DNA of 64,000 nt from Megalonaias nervosa. Its lineage: Eukaryota; Mollusca; Bivalvia; Unionida; Unionidae. Where the stretch lies: NCBI GenBank assembly GCA_016617855.1, contig JAECUM010010977.1, positions 1-64,000 on the forward strand, read 5' to 3'. Numbering within the stretch: position 1 is the first letter of the stretch; each line of letters starts with the position of its first letter. Positions 23,690-35,269 of this stretch are shown here, piece after piece. A model generated the notes under the pieces. That model was not told the DNA's origin. It searched no databases and was given only the letters and a program-made list of their open reading frames with translations. A program made the translations under genes and the position numbers.

Positions 23690-24319
23690 CCTCAGCCTTG
23701 TTTGATAATGCTTAATAAGAAAATTATTTTCACAACTGCTACGAAAAGTTAATATCGTAACCGAAATCCAAATTTAAGCCACTAAAAGCTGTAACAAAAT
23801 CATATTCCCAACATTTTTTTTATTAAAACAAGTAATATAAAAGGTTTTCGTTAGTATCATTTGCATCAGTGTGAACATACGTTTCGAAGCTTCTATAAAA
23901 GCTTGAATTTGGCTTAAAAAACTGCAATAATGATGGGTGCGAAAAGTGCTTCTAAAATCTATATTTTGTCGATTTCTTTCAAAATGGCATATATATTTTA
24001 AATTGAAATATGAGTGATTAAAAACACTATGTAAAATATTGTCTTTTGTTTTTGTTCTCATTATTCTTGTTTTGGTTTTAAATTTTTCTCTTTTCTTCGG
24101 ACATTGTTATTAATGGTATTAATGTTTTTGTTTTACTGTTGTTTTTTTTCCGTGCCATATTTTGTGGATATTCTGTATGAGTACTAGCTAAAATTCATCA
24201 GAGTATTATGTGACGACAGTATGGCTATATAATTACCTTATATAGACATTATTTAGAGTTTACATTTCACACGGAGTTTTTGATGGCGTCTTAGACATTT
24301 TTGCCCGTTTTCTTCTAAT

Positions 24320-27046
24320 TTAGTTAGGTCTTCGACCTACAGAAGGTATTCTGGTTGCAGTTATTCTGCCATCAATTGAGTAAATCATATTCGGATGAGT
24401 CTTTAACACCGTAAATGGGAAATCTTTTTCTCTTATCCCATTGTTCTTCCGTCATTCTGGTCCAGTGATCAATGTCAACAAGGTGGTGCAAATATCTTTC
24501 AATGAGTCGACAATTGCCCATGTTTCTCAAAGAACGAATCTCTCTTCCTGCTCACTGACCACCAAATGCTGAAGCAGTCTGACAAATTTTGGTAAATCAG
24601 CTAGCTTCCATTTGTGGCCGATTTTAGGATGCGATTGGCACTCTCTGAGTTGTTGTTTGTCTATGTACTTGTAATTTTGCAGTTGTTGACCGGGTCGATG
24701 AGGTGCTCTTTGAGCATTGGATACAATCTTGTGTCATTGTAGATGCAGAACTTTCTTTCGCTGGTGTGCGAGTCTTTGTCATCGTTGATGGAAAGTAAAT
24801 GATTGACTATTTTCTCGTGGGTGTCAGCGTCTGTTTTCATTACAAGACCATTTGAACCAAACACTAAATCAAGCACTTCCTGGCGATCTTTTAATGGAAG
24901 CCCAACGATATCTGCCATATGTCTGTCTGCGCTCTGTTTAAGATGGCGAGTACAAAGAACACGTGTGCTACCAGTCAAGCAGCGCTTAATAGCAGTTATG
25001 AATGCCAATTACCCATCTGTGCAGATTGTCAGTAACTCGAGCTGGCTATCTGTCAAGTTGTTAGTTACATCATGGAGGGATGCAGAATAGGCCTTGGTGC
25101 TGGAGTTGGTATGGACGAAAGTTGGGCCGAACACAATATGACTATCATCTGTAGTAGATCGCCTTTCAACAGACAGGTCTTTGAATACTGTCGGAGTCGC
25201 ATGAAAATCACCGAGGTTGTAGGTCTTGACCATTCCAATGACGCTACCGCCTTCAGTACAGCAGAACCTCTTAATGTCTGATCTGTTGTTCGGTGTAAAT
25301 AGTCATGACTGTGTGTTGTAAGCCATTTATATGTTTCACAGTCTGGACAAATTTGCTTGTTTTGGTCATTTCTTCCACGCAAACAATATGGTCTGCGACG
25401 TTCCCTGATTTAGATGGGCTACGCTTTGTTCTTGCTTTAGAACGTTTAATATTTTGGAGTTGTTTCTCATTTCTTGGATACTGACAATCATCAGCTGTTT
25501 CAAAATTTACCATTCTCTCTATTTCCTTCACTCCTCTGTGCTCCTGTTTGCTAATCTTTCTTTAACGGAAGACTTTGTTCCAATGTAGGCAACGTTTATT
25601 GATGGATGTTTCATGATGCATGATAAGTTCTGGACGAGAATTTTCCAATGTATTCGGCAAGCGCGATGTTGCTTGGAATTTCATGAAAGAGATTGCCACT
25701 TTTCTGGAACCATGTTATCTGCCACTTGAACTGATCAGGTCTGACGGAGAGATCTTTAGAGTTTGGTACATTCTGTGAACGTGTATAAGTTCATTTGTTA
25801 ATGGTTGCGGTTGTAGTGGGCTCATAGATACGCATTTTGTTGACATTTCTCTTGACGCAGTACAATCCTGACGTTTAACAATCATCAAGATTGTGCAATT
25901 TCTTTCAATTAATATTGTGGATGGTGATGCACACTTGGCCCAAGAGCCATAATTATCACAGAACTCTGATCTTTTCCCTGAGGAACGTTTCTTGATGTTG
26001 TCGAAGTTACGGATGATAAAATACATGTCATCTTTTCTGCCAAATGGGATCTCTTGTAGAACAGCATGTGTCTCTTTCATCACATCCGTGACGGATTTGA
26101 GATCCAGGAACATCTTTAATGGACATGGCACAAATTCCTCTGGGTATAATTTATCGTCTTTATCGGAATCTGGTGGAATGATGTCTGTTTGTGAACTGAG
26201 TGTTTGTTCAAAGTTTATGTCGGGAACAGGAGCTTCTGGTGATTTTCTTCCTGTTTGTATTAGAGAAGTCTTCTCCTTTATTGTTGATAAATTTGGGATA
26301 TACACGCAATCATCATTTAATTCCGACTAAACACACTTCGGCGAGCGCTTATCCATCTGATTGTCTTCTATCTCTGGACTTGATGGGGATGGTGGAATTT
26401 TAATGTCTTCGAGAGCAGGCTCTTCCGACCATGTTGTAGATCCCATCCCAGTTTCACAGACACGTTCAGCATGAGCCTTTACCGCCCATTTGGGAGATTT
26501 GGATAAGGCAGTCCTCTCAATATTATTCAATGCCAACTCTACGTGCTCGGGCTTTTGGTTCAGAGATACCAGGGGTACCAAGTGGTTGGGAATCCACAGT
26601 GTTTTTCTTTGACGAAGCCATTTTTGCTTGTAGTATTTGTGTTTGATGGTTATGATTGGTTTCTCGGGATCACAAAAAGTTGGTGTAAATACACAATTCA
26701 GTTTGACAAAGGTATAATCCTTCGACCCATTCGCTGAAGGGTACACTGATTCCACTTTCATATTTAATAAATTTGATAAGGCCATTGTACAGAAAACTTG
26801 TACAGACTTTCCAAGGGTTGAACATTCCAGACATGCATCGTGAAAGTCAGGCGAGAACAGTAAAAAGCATGAACACATGGGATGTTTCTGAATTTGTCTT
26901 TGTTTATGACTAGTTCGATGCTGCATCTGTAACGGAGTACAATAGTTCTTGACTCGTTGCCAACGAGGTAAGTGGGAAAGGAGTTGAATGGGCAGTTTCC
27001 ATCACCAGTACTGTGCTGTGCAGTTTTTGAAGACGTAAGCCGCCAT
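24320..27046 (-). pseudogene. MULE-like transposase pseudogene with OTU-like N-terminus
   Basis: From an ATG at 27046 (MAAYVFKNC), a frame change leads to GDGNCPFNSFPTYLVGNES, the signature strand of OTU-like cysteine proteases. A long linker follows. Around 25530-24470 the frames read YNLGDFHATPTVF, LELLTICTDG, a stop TAA at 25009, AFITAIKRCLTG, RVLCTRHLKQSA and NNNSESANRILKSA. TDG and NNxSE correspond to the second Asp and the Glu of the MULE DDE triad. The first Asp, expected just before the TYNLG strand (VDPTF in relatives), reads Val, so it seems lost. At least five frameshifts or stops are visible. It has no SWIM or FLYWCH finger that I could recognise. It lies just outside the 14.3-23.7-kb element, on the opposite strand. 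Confidence 0.72.
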
Positions 27047-27110
27047 GATGGTGTTCGAGACTGAAACCTGTCTGAGACTTTCAGACTTTGTATGGACTGT
27101 GGTGCCTAAA

Positions 27111-27407
27111 TCAGTGTTCTTTTGTCAAGAGATCTTCTCTTTCAGCAGCTACTGTCAAGGACTTAAGGCCTTCCTTACTGCTCTGAAAGCAGACAAAATC
27201 ATGCTCAACAACGTTATCATCATAACTGAGATCATCATCATCAGCAGCAGCATTCTCATCAAACTCTTCAAAAACAATAACACCATCTTCGTCACAAACA
27301 ATACCATGTTCTTTATGATAATCATCATCATCACAAATGCTAAATGCATACCTATATTCAATATAATTATCACCATCATCATCATTAGCACCAACAACAG
27401 CAAACAA
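27111..27407 (-). CDS. Acidic low-complexity open frame, doubtful
   Basis: 98 codons rich in Asp and Glu over imperfect trinucleotide repeats (ATC/ATT on the plus strand). It lies 65 bp upstream of the OTU/MULE pseudogene on the same strand, so it might be a 5' exon, but no splice junction was found. Equally likely a translation of a microsatellite. Confidence 0.2.
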   Translation of the reverse strand: MFAVVGANDDDGDNYIEYRYAFSICDDDDYHKEHGIVCDEDGVIVFEEFDENAAADDDDLSYDDNVVEHDFVCFQSSKEGLKSLTVAAEREDLLTKEH

Positions 27408-27440
27408 ACATCATCTTCTTCATGATAATCATTATCATCA
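27190..27440. repeat. Degenerate ATC/ATT trinucleotide repeat region
   Basis: Many imperfect ATCATCATC and ACAACAACA-type tracts, giving long biased frames on both strands. Confidence 0.7.
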
Positions 27441-27449
27441 TAAATGCTA

Positions 27450-30019
27450 GACCTTCTTCAAGTAGATGGCGATGATTTCTTTCTTGTATCCAATGATTAT
27501 GAAGGTCAATATTGTGAAAATATTACATAGAGATATGTTAGGTTGTTGCGATCGTGTTATGAATGAGTATTGTCAGATAAAAGAACCGCTATCAGCTCAC
27601 TAAGGGTCACCTCACTTATGCCAGTATGCCAGATGCAGATAATGATTTTTTGTCCCCTGCTGATGAAGTCTTCTGTTAATCCAATTTAGGCGAAATAATG
27701 TATTTTTGTATTGTAGTCTTCAAAGTTCATATACTTTCAAACTATATAATTCTTATATTTCTTAAAATCGAAATATTGATTGAAACCGTAGTAAGAGCAT
27801 GTTGTGTCCTTTTCGCAGACGGTAAGTCACTCCCTGCCGTGTGGGCTATTAATCACTATCTGGACTCGGTGTTGGCTCGTGGGTGCTCTAATGTTAATAC
27901 AATCGATTCTCTGTTGAAAGAATTACCATCTTAATTTTACAAATGAACTAAGGAAATTCATTAAGGTCTTAACAACACTATTTGCTAGCTGATACTTCAT
28001 CAGTACAAACATATCTCAGAAATAGTAACATCAATTCCTAGCTTACATGATTCGTATTTCATATAATCGAATAGATTCAAACAATTATCTTATGATTCTT
28101 ATTGAGAAAATAATGTATGGAATTCTTAGAATACATGAGTCATATAATATTTAAGACAAATTCAAGCAAATATCTTCAGACTTCCATGAAGAAAAAAATA
28201 TAATGAAATTCTTCGATAAATAAATTGAACCAATTATCCAACTCATTTCAGAGAGAAATGTATGAAGCTAAGGTACGGTACCATGCTCTTTTTCCCCTTT
28301 TTACAGAATGGTCTCTCAAGACTTCCAATACACGTCCTTTGGACTTTTATTCAACGAGGAAAAATACTGCTATTTTCCACTGAGTCTGAACCTTTGCCTC
28401 ACACGAAACTTAGACTAATTTTGCGATGTAGGGCATTTTTAAAACACAACATTTTGCCTACGAAGCCCATTCCTTATTTAGCTTAGTCGGTCAGGATTAG
28501 ATTTATCTAACCGCCGTTATTAATACACGCCCATCGAGGTTTGAGTAACTCCTCATATTTTGAGCCTTATTAATAAACCAATTTCTGGAAAGTTTCATCA
28601 TATAACACATATTTGAACAAGTATGAAAGTTGTCTCTGCATCATTTCAACTCTTGGCATTTTCCGATACGTAGAAACAAATTCACCTCACCTTTGCCAAT
28701 CTGCCTGACCGTTATCAAACAGACCCTCATTAAAACTCAATCATGCCCAAACCAGGAACATTAAACAACTGTATTCTAGCTCAGGCCTTATCCATAACAT
28801 GTTACCTAAATACATTCATCAGCTTAATTGGCTATGCATCACGCTGACCCTGCAACGCTCACTCAGTTAAGTGTTGCTATAACATCTTACAAAATTCACA
28901 CTATTACAGTATCATATATTTTAATTCATCACAAGTATCAATTTAAAGAAATATAAAAAGACAGCAGAAAAAACGAAAAATGAAGATCAAGTATTCGCAT
29001 TAAAATAATGTAATAAGGAGATGATCAAAGGATAACTTACACCTTTTCGCTAGACATTCTGTGATGCTATATGCAGTCATACAAGATTTTCTTTAATATA
29101 TGTCAAGTTAAATGATTTGTTCTTATATTTCAGCTGCATAATTATGAAAAATATCATTTGGGAAACTTACTTTAACACTAATCAACATGCTCCATGATAA
29201 AAACAAATAAACAAAATGTGTTTATTGAGTAACTATGGAGCAGTTGCTTGTTTAGTTACTGTTGGTGTTAACATCATAATCAAAACAAGAAAATAATGGA
29301 ATCCATAATGTCTATCCTGTCCTTAAAGTTTGAGTAATACAAATAAGACATGCCTTCACGTTATTTGCTTGCTTTACTGTAACAGCCTTTCGTCCCGTTG
29401 ATTTTGGTTTTGTCCTTCCCCCCACCCCGAAAAAATTTCCTGCGGCTGTCCATGCTAATACTCAACATTTTTTATATGAAATATATGATTATTTATTCTA
29501 TAACAGGCTACTGTTTTTATATTCAGTGGACATGCATATAAATAATATAATAAAATTATATTACTATATACTCCTCTGTGGTTTTATTTTGATTTGATAG
29601 ATCTAGTTGATTTGCTCCTTTCTTCCTGTGACTTTTTTTTTGCATGACATTTTGCGTGTGACTGACATTCTGTTTTCCATAATGACAACTACTGAACTGC
29701 TGATACTAGTGATATTCAAGTGGTACAGATATTATATAACTGCAAACAATGACCACCATTTATTCAACTGATGTTTCACCCAGAATTGCAATTGGGGCAG
29801 TGTTTTGAACAAAACTGGAATTCCGTATACTTCATTTACATTTTTACAATGACACCAAAGAGACCATCGAAGCATCAAAAACTACCATGCACCACTATCG
29901 AATATGGATGTAGAGAGCTTCCCTTTATTGATGCATTCCGCATCTCTTTCTGCCTTTTTCATGACACGTGTGCCTTTCTTCTGTATTTACTTGTCCCTCC
30001 TATGTGCCTAATGGACTCG
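27450..30019. other. Non-coding stretch
   Basis: AT-rich, no recognised gene, repeat or element. The frames at 27698-27934 and 28262-28486 have no recognisable domain. Confidence 0.5.
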
Positions 30020-30150
30020 AGGGCCGCAGACAGGATTTGTGGGCCCATGGAAAAAATTCTCCATTAGACCCCTATGAATTAAAAAAAAAATCTCTTTGTT
30101 GGTGGGCCCATGGAATTTTGCCCTAGTTGTCCTAGCATATCTGCGGCCCT
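30020..30150. mobile_element. Small hAT-like MITE
   Basis: AGGGCCGCAGA at 30020 and its reverse complement ending at 30150 form 11-bp terminal inverted repeats, with a GTGGGCCCATGGAA motif repeated inside (near 30041 and 30101). 131 bp, non-coding. Confidence 0.68.
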
Positions 30151-30607
30151 GATGGACCCACGTAACCAATGCAGCTCTTATAGTTAACCTATTGGAACAT
30201 ATTAAAAATTCAGTAACTTGACATTTCTGAATGCTCATGATCAAAATTCTGTAGACCTATCCTTGATGCAAGCTTCTGTGTAAAGAAAGAAACATACCAG
30301 CAGTAGCATTTTTTATCAACATGTTTTGAATTCTGCGCCAAACAATCTAGTAGCAAATGGGATAACCTCTCAACAGATTCTTTCACTAAATTTGTACTTT
30401 TCATTATCAACCAGTCATGGCCAACCAACCTTTATATACCCTATTGTATCTTCATCATTTTTAGACTGATTCCCAATTTTTCGTATAATTAATACCGTGA
30501 GTCCTAATGAGGACTCTCTTACACATTGCTCTTCTTCATCTGTCTGACGTGACTAATGAGGTTTTCCTACCCTCAACTGCACTGTTTGCTTTATTGTAGC
30601 ATGCAGT

Positions 30608-30608
<1 letters not shown>

Positions 30609-30675
<67 letters not shown>
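30609..30675. repeat. (TC)n microsatellite
   Basis: Long uninterrupted TC run. Confidence 0.97.
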
Positions 30676-30679
<4 letters not shown>

Positions 30680-30954
30680 ACCTCTTTCATGTGCCGCATG
30701 GCGTTTTCATTTGAGACTTTTACTCACCCATGAGAGTTTGAATTCTCCAACCCGAGTCAATAGTTAGTAGACCTGCAGAATTAACAGCTTCCGAGATCAT
30801 TGATGAAATTCCAAATGTGCAACAATTTAACGACAAATTTGACATCACTGATGGGAAACCGAATTTAACGACAAATTTGACATCACTGATGGGAAAGCAA
30901 ATGTGCATGTTGACTCAAATTACATGTTCTTTTGGCAGCGGTCATCCTAAGGGA

Positions 30955-31960
30955 AAGAGAGGAGGGTATGATATGATAACTCACTTATATACCAACACCC
31001 ATCTTACAGACCAATACACAGCGGCAAAGGCATGTCAAGGTATAATGACTAACATACATTAAAAAAAAAAACATTGACCAAGGGATGGTATGGTATGATA
31101 TGGTTATATGACTAAACAACACTCATACTTACAAATCAACACTCATCATAGCAAATCAAAATATAGTGGATGTGGGTATGTGGCATGGTATGGTGACCAA
31201 TACTAGCTAGCAGCCTTAGTGAGGTGCGAAAGGTTCGCACCGAACCAGTAAGCTGGGGTGGGGGTGAAAGTTATGGAGTTTGTTGATAACAGATTATAAT
31301 TAAAGCAGATTATTTAAAAATAAATTTAATTTTGAAAATAAACTGTAATGTTCTATGAATATTTCAGAAAATTTCTTCAGGTATATAGAAATTAGATTTC
31401 AGAGGCTTGTTGTCCTCATTTCGCGCCAGGTCTGCACAGCCCTAAAACTGCTGCTGCTTACAGACCAACACATACCCTTACAATCCAGACTCTATGGGCT
31501 ATCGGTGTGTGGTATGATATGATAACGCTCCCTCTTACAAATAAATGCTGGTACTTACAGACTAAAATATATCTTATTACAATTCCAAATACGCATACTA
31601 ACGAACAAACACGAAGTTTTACAATGCTCATCCTTACAAACGGGAGATAGGAGGTATGATACGATAACCACCACCCATACGTATGAATCAAACATCTCTT
31701 TGCAAGCCAGTATTTATGGATAAGGGCTATAATATGATAACAAATACTCATTTTTGCAAACCAACACTTACAATTCAACACTCATTATTAGAAACCAATG
31801 TCCAGTGGCAAGGAGTATGATACAGCGAGGAAACGCTCATTGTTACCAACGAACTTTCACACTTATAATTCAAAATTGGTCTTTGCAAACCAATATCTAG
31901 TGGTAATAGTCATCAGTCCAACACTTCTTACAATCCTGATATGAGGTATCAGGTATGGCA
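30955..31960. repeat. Degenerate tandem repeat block
   Basis: Recurring GGTATGATATGATAAC, CTTACAAATCAACACTCAT and CAAACCAATATCTAGTGGCA motifs at irregular 80-140-bp spacing (GGTATGAT-type starts near 30964, 31090, 31175, 31510, 31652, 31727 and 31810). A non-repeat insert of about 240 bp lies at 31205-31445. No gene seen. Confidence 0.65.
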
Positions 31961-32143
31961 TAACACACTCTTAATAACAAACACACTTTCTTACAAATTA
32001 ATTTGAGATTTGCGATGTCACAACACCTGTACATAGTGCTGTACCGAATCCATTGGAGGATATCAATCAAAGGATTAAAGAATGGGGAATTACAATGTGC
32101 TCTTACAAAATGAATTCCACAAAACGATACCCCTTTGAATTTG

Positions 32144-32145
<2 letters not shown>

Positions 32146-32189
<44 letters not shown>
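32146..32189. repeat. (GT)n microsatellite
   Basis: Uninterrupted GT run. Confidence 0.96.
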
Positions 32190-32191
<2 letters not shown>

Positions 32192-32228
32192 ATCACCGTG
32201 TTTCTTGAAGCCATTTACCTACTGAACC

Positions 32229-32552
32229 GACCGCTCCGGTGGCCTAGTGGTTAGAGCGTCCGCCTCAGATGCGGCATGTCGTGGGTTCGATCCCCGGCCG
32301 AGTCATACCAAAGACTTATAAAAATGGTACTAACAGCTGCCTCGCTTGGCGCTCAGCATTAAGAGGTTAGTGTTAGGACTGGTCAGCCTGGTGTCAGGAT
32401 AATGTGACTGGGTGGGACATCATGCTACATGTCTGCGGCATGATGCCCCAGTGCTAGACATCACTATAAACTGCCACACTGCAGACATCGTAGCGATATG
32501 ACTGGAGAATTGTTAAAGCTACGTTAAAAATCATAATCACATCACATCACAT
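32229..32552 (+). mobile_element. SINE family A, copy 2 (full length)
   Basis: The tRNA-like head contains A box TGGCCTAGTGG (32240), an anticodon-arm-like segment and B box GGTTCGATCC (32284). A conserved body follows (GTCAGGATAATGTGACTGGG, then CATGTCTGCGGCATGATG) and the tail is ATCAC repeats. Perfect 11-bp target-site duplication CCTACTGAACC at 32218-32228 and 32553-32563. The internal RNA polymerase III promoter boxes look intact, and the perfect duplication suggests a fairly recent insertion. It would need a partner LINE for movement. The best copy in the window to define the family. Confidence 0.96.
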
Positions 32553-32563
32553 CCTACTGAACC

Positions 32564-33632
32564 CACTTTGGACCATTTAACAACATTATACACATAGCCA
32601 TGACAACATTGACAACATCAACTTTTTTCCCAAGGAAATCATTTTTTAAGTGTTGTGTGAACGTAATATGGAGTAGTGTTTACAGCTCCGCATCAGAGTA
32701 GTGGATACATAGTGCCAACTAAAGTTAAAGGTGATGGATTGCATAAAACTCAAGGAAGATAAACACTTTAAAATAACATCAATAAGATAAAATACTACAT
32801 GTTAAAATTCTCTAAAATGTGTTTAATATAACAGAAACAAATAAGTTAACACACGTAAAATCCTTTAAACACATGGTCACAAATTGTTATATAAACTGCA
32901 TTCCCTAAAAAAGCGTCAGGTGATATATAATACATTTTCTGCATAGAGTTCGCATCATATTGCTTCTCTCACTCGGTAAGTCAACACAGCCAACAGGGAG
33001 GTGTTACACTGTCATGGATTCTGGTGAGGTTCACCCTTCAGCAGGACTGCATTACTTAGTGGCTTCCGATAATTGTCTTGTACAAGAGATGCTACTCTCC
33101 AGTAGTAGTTTACATGTTCTTAAGTTTGTTTGTGGAATTTTTATTTCACATATTTTGCCAGGTGTGACGAACATGCCGATTCATACAATATTTTAAGTCA
33201 GTATAGGGAATAGTTTTCACTGATTGTACATGGCACGCCATGTTTATGTAATATGTGGGATATCTATGGGTTGTCATATTTAAGAATCTGAAAGCCTTTC
33301 AGCGTGGAAAGTAAATTGGAAAAGATGGTGAGGTCTTGAGGCTTATCTGACAGTAAAAGGTTTATTGTAATTTTCTGCATTAGCAGAATTTAAATTTAGA
33401 GGAACCTTACTTTCTGGTTTTCGACATGGCGGAAGTTTGCAGAATAATTCTTTTGTGAGCAATTTTTGAGAATATTTCGGCCAATGTATTTGAGATTTCA
33501 GGTATGGTATGGGACCATTTCATGCTATTTCTTTAAACGTTTGATACAATTGCTTTTATTTTTGCTGATGATTTTACTTTTTTAACACTCGGCGCGAATT
33601 CAACCTAGAGACAAATGATCACATGTTCCCTC

Positions 33633-33702
<70 letters not shown>

Positions 33703-34434
33703 ACCAGCTTTAGCTCGGTATATACGGTATTATTCACATTTTCAGTTGTTGAATTGGAATTGATGATACATTTTTTGCTTCCTGATGACGTCATTGCATG
33801 CATCACAAATCTAGGGATTGTTGACATGTTTAAGAATCACCAAAGGTTTTGGTATTGTGTTTCCAGCAACATCTTCGAGTATATTTATAAACAGGTACAA
33901 TGGATCTTCCACATTGCTATTAAAACGATCAGCTGTCAACATTTATTTGCAGAGAGACTGAAAAGTTTCCTAATCTGCCTTTTTCAGTTTCCATCTTTGC
34001 CCGAGCCCTCAAATTTTGGGAGTATTTTCTCTCAAGTATATTGGAAAGTGGCCACTACCACACGAGTCATCAACAAATTATCAAGAAAAGTAAAGTAGAA
34101 GAGATGGATTACATATGTTCAGATATAAACAAAAATAATTTTTTTCAATGGCTTTTGCTGCTGTTTTCATATGTCACTTTTGATACCAATTTCTATCCTG
34201 TATCAAATATTTTGCTGGGTGTGTTTACACTCAAAATTTAAAAATGTCTGTATTGATGACTGCATCGTACATTCTGAATGTTATCCATGAAATGCCAGAC
34301 TGTCAAAGCTGGGAAGCATAATATGTATCTTTATCATCCCTTTAACATGTTCATTGATGAACCTAGCAGCACAGCTGAATTGTCAGATGTTTGACTGAAC
34401 ATAGACTTATTTTAATCATCCTCCACATCATATC
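32564..34434. other. Non-coding stretch
   Basis: Apart from the compound microsatellite below I see nothing. Open frames of up to 132 codons (33700-34098) show no recognisable domain. Confidence 0.5.
33632..33700. repeat. (CT)n(CA)n compound microsatellite
   Basis: CT run directly followed by a CA run. Confidence 0.96.
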
Positions 34435-34788
34435 TTGTGTGATGTTACAAAGAGTAGCAATCTGATGGTTTGTTACTCAAAATTAAAGAGAACATTTGTA
34501 GAGTGTACTCCTTGCAAAGACAGTGGGATTGTGTTTGTCCGAAGTCAGACTTATTTCATCTTCAATGATGTGTTAGGGAAAGATGAAGAAGAAATTAAAC
34601 TTTGGTTTTCACAAAAAGGGCATCATCACAACATCAGTAGTATATACACCATACAAAATTTATTCCAGCTAAGCAAAGCCCCATCAGTACAAATATTATG
34701 TAATGTTGTTTTGAAGTCTCAAAGTGCTGGCTATGGCTCAGTTTTGTATATGAAGAAACCACGCATTTGCCACATGCATATCTACTAA
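34435..34788 (+). pseudogene. Fragment resembling a virus/Polinton-type packaging ATPase
   Basis: The 117-codon frame contains TYFIFNDVLG, a Walker-B-like hydrophobic strand with acidic end, then KLWFSQKGHHHNISSIYTIQ and NLFQLSK. In FtsK/A32-like packaging ATPases found in Polintons and adinto-like viruses of invertebrate genomes, a Walker B strand is followed by a basic HHRN-like segment and a VQNLF strand. That resemblance is from memory of the family pattern. The usual second Asp of Walker B is missing, and no Walker A was found upstream. So it is at most a fragment. It lies 22 kb from the Polinton-like polymerase, hence probably a separate relic. Confidence 0.42.
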
Positions 34789-35269
34789 TCGAATTAAAAC
34801 CCAGTACCCTGGTTATAGATTTCATACAGTCTTGTTGCATGATTCAAGTCCTAATGGTGGTCATGTTATTTACACATCATCATCAACTTTTTCTTCCCTC
34901 CAGAAAAAAAAATCTCTCACTAATATACTTAGGCCCCACACCTGTGCTGATACTGACACATCTCAGTGATTGCTCACATTGTCGTTGAACATATCACTTA
35001 AATCTCATCCAACTACATTCATTAACACACTATGTGCCAACAGTAATGAATAAGAGACACAATTGCATTTATCGGAAGCAAGTCTAAAAAAGTGTTATGT
35101 TGATTTACTTTTTCAGCACATGAATTATTACATGGAATCATTCACGTTCCAAAACATGCATTTTAGAAAAGCATAAAGATACATTGACACAACTCACAGA
35201 TTCGAGAACTGATACCAAATTACATTCAACCAGGTGCTAGTGGATTTCTTGACCCTTTTGCATCATTGT

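Noticed and set aside
27045..27425. Ile-rich plus-strand frame of 126 codons
   Set aside because: Product of ATC/ATT trinucleotide repeats; the opposite strand gives Asp runs.
27780..27934. Possible exon with TTTTCGCAG acceptor and CTIDSLL-like end
   Set aside because: Short, no homology recognised, and no matching partner exon nearby.
31897..32214. Frame with Thr-His run
   Set aside because: Translation of a GT microsatellite plus flanking tandem repeat.
32231..32305. Apparent tRNA gene with A and B boxes
   Set aside because: It is the head of a SINE: followed by the family body and tail, bounded by an 11-bp duplication, and repeated at 15.4 and 36.9 kb.
33600..33827. Frame with Val-Cys and Arg-Glu runs
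   Set aside because: Translation of a CT/CA microsatellite.
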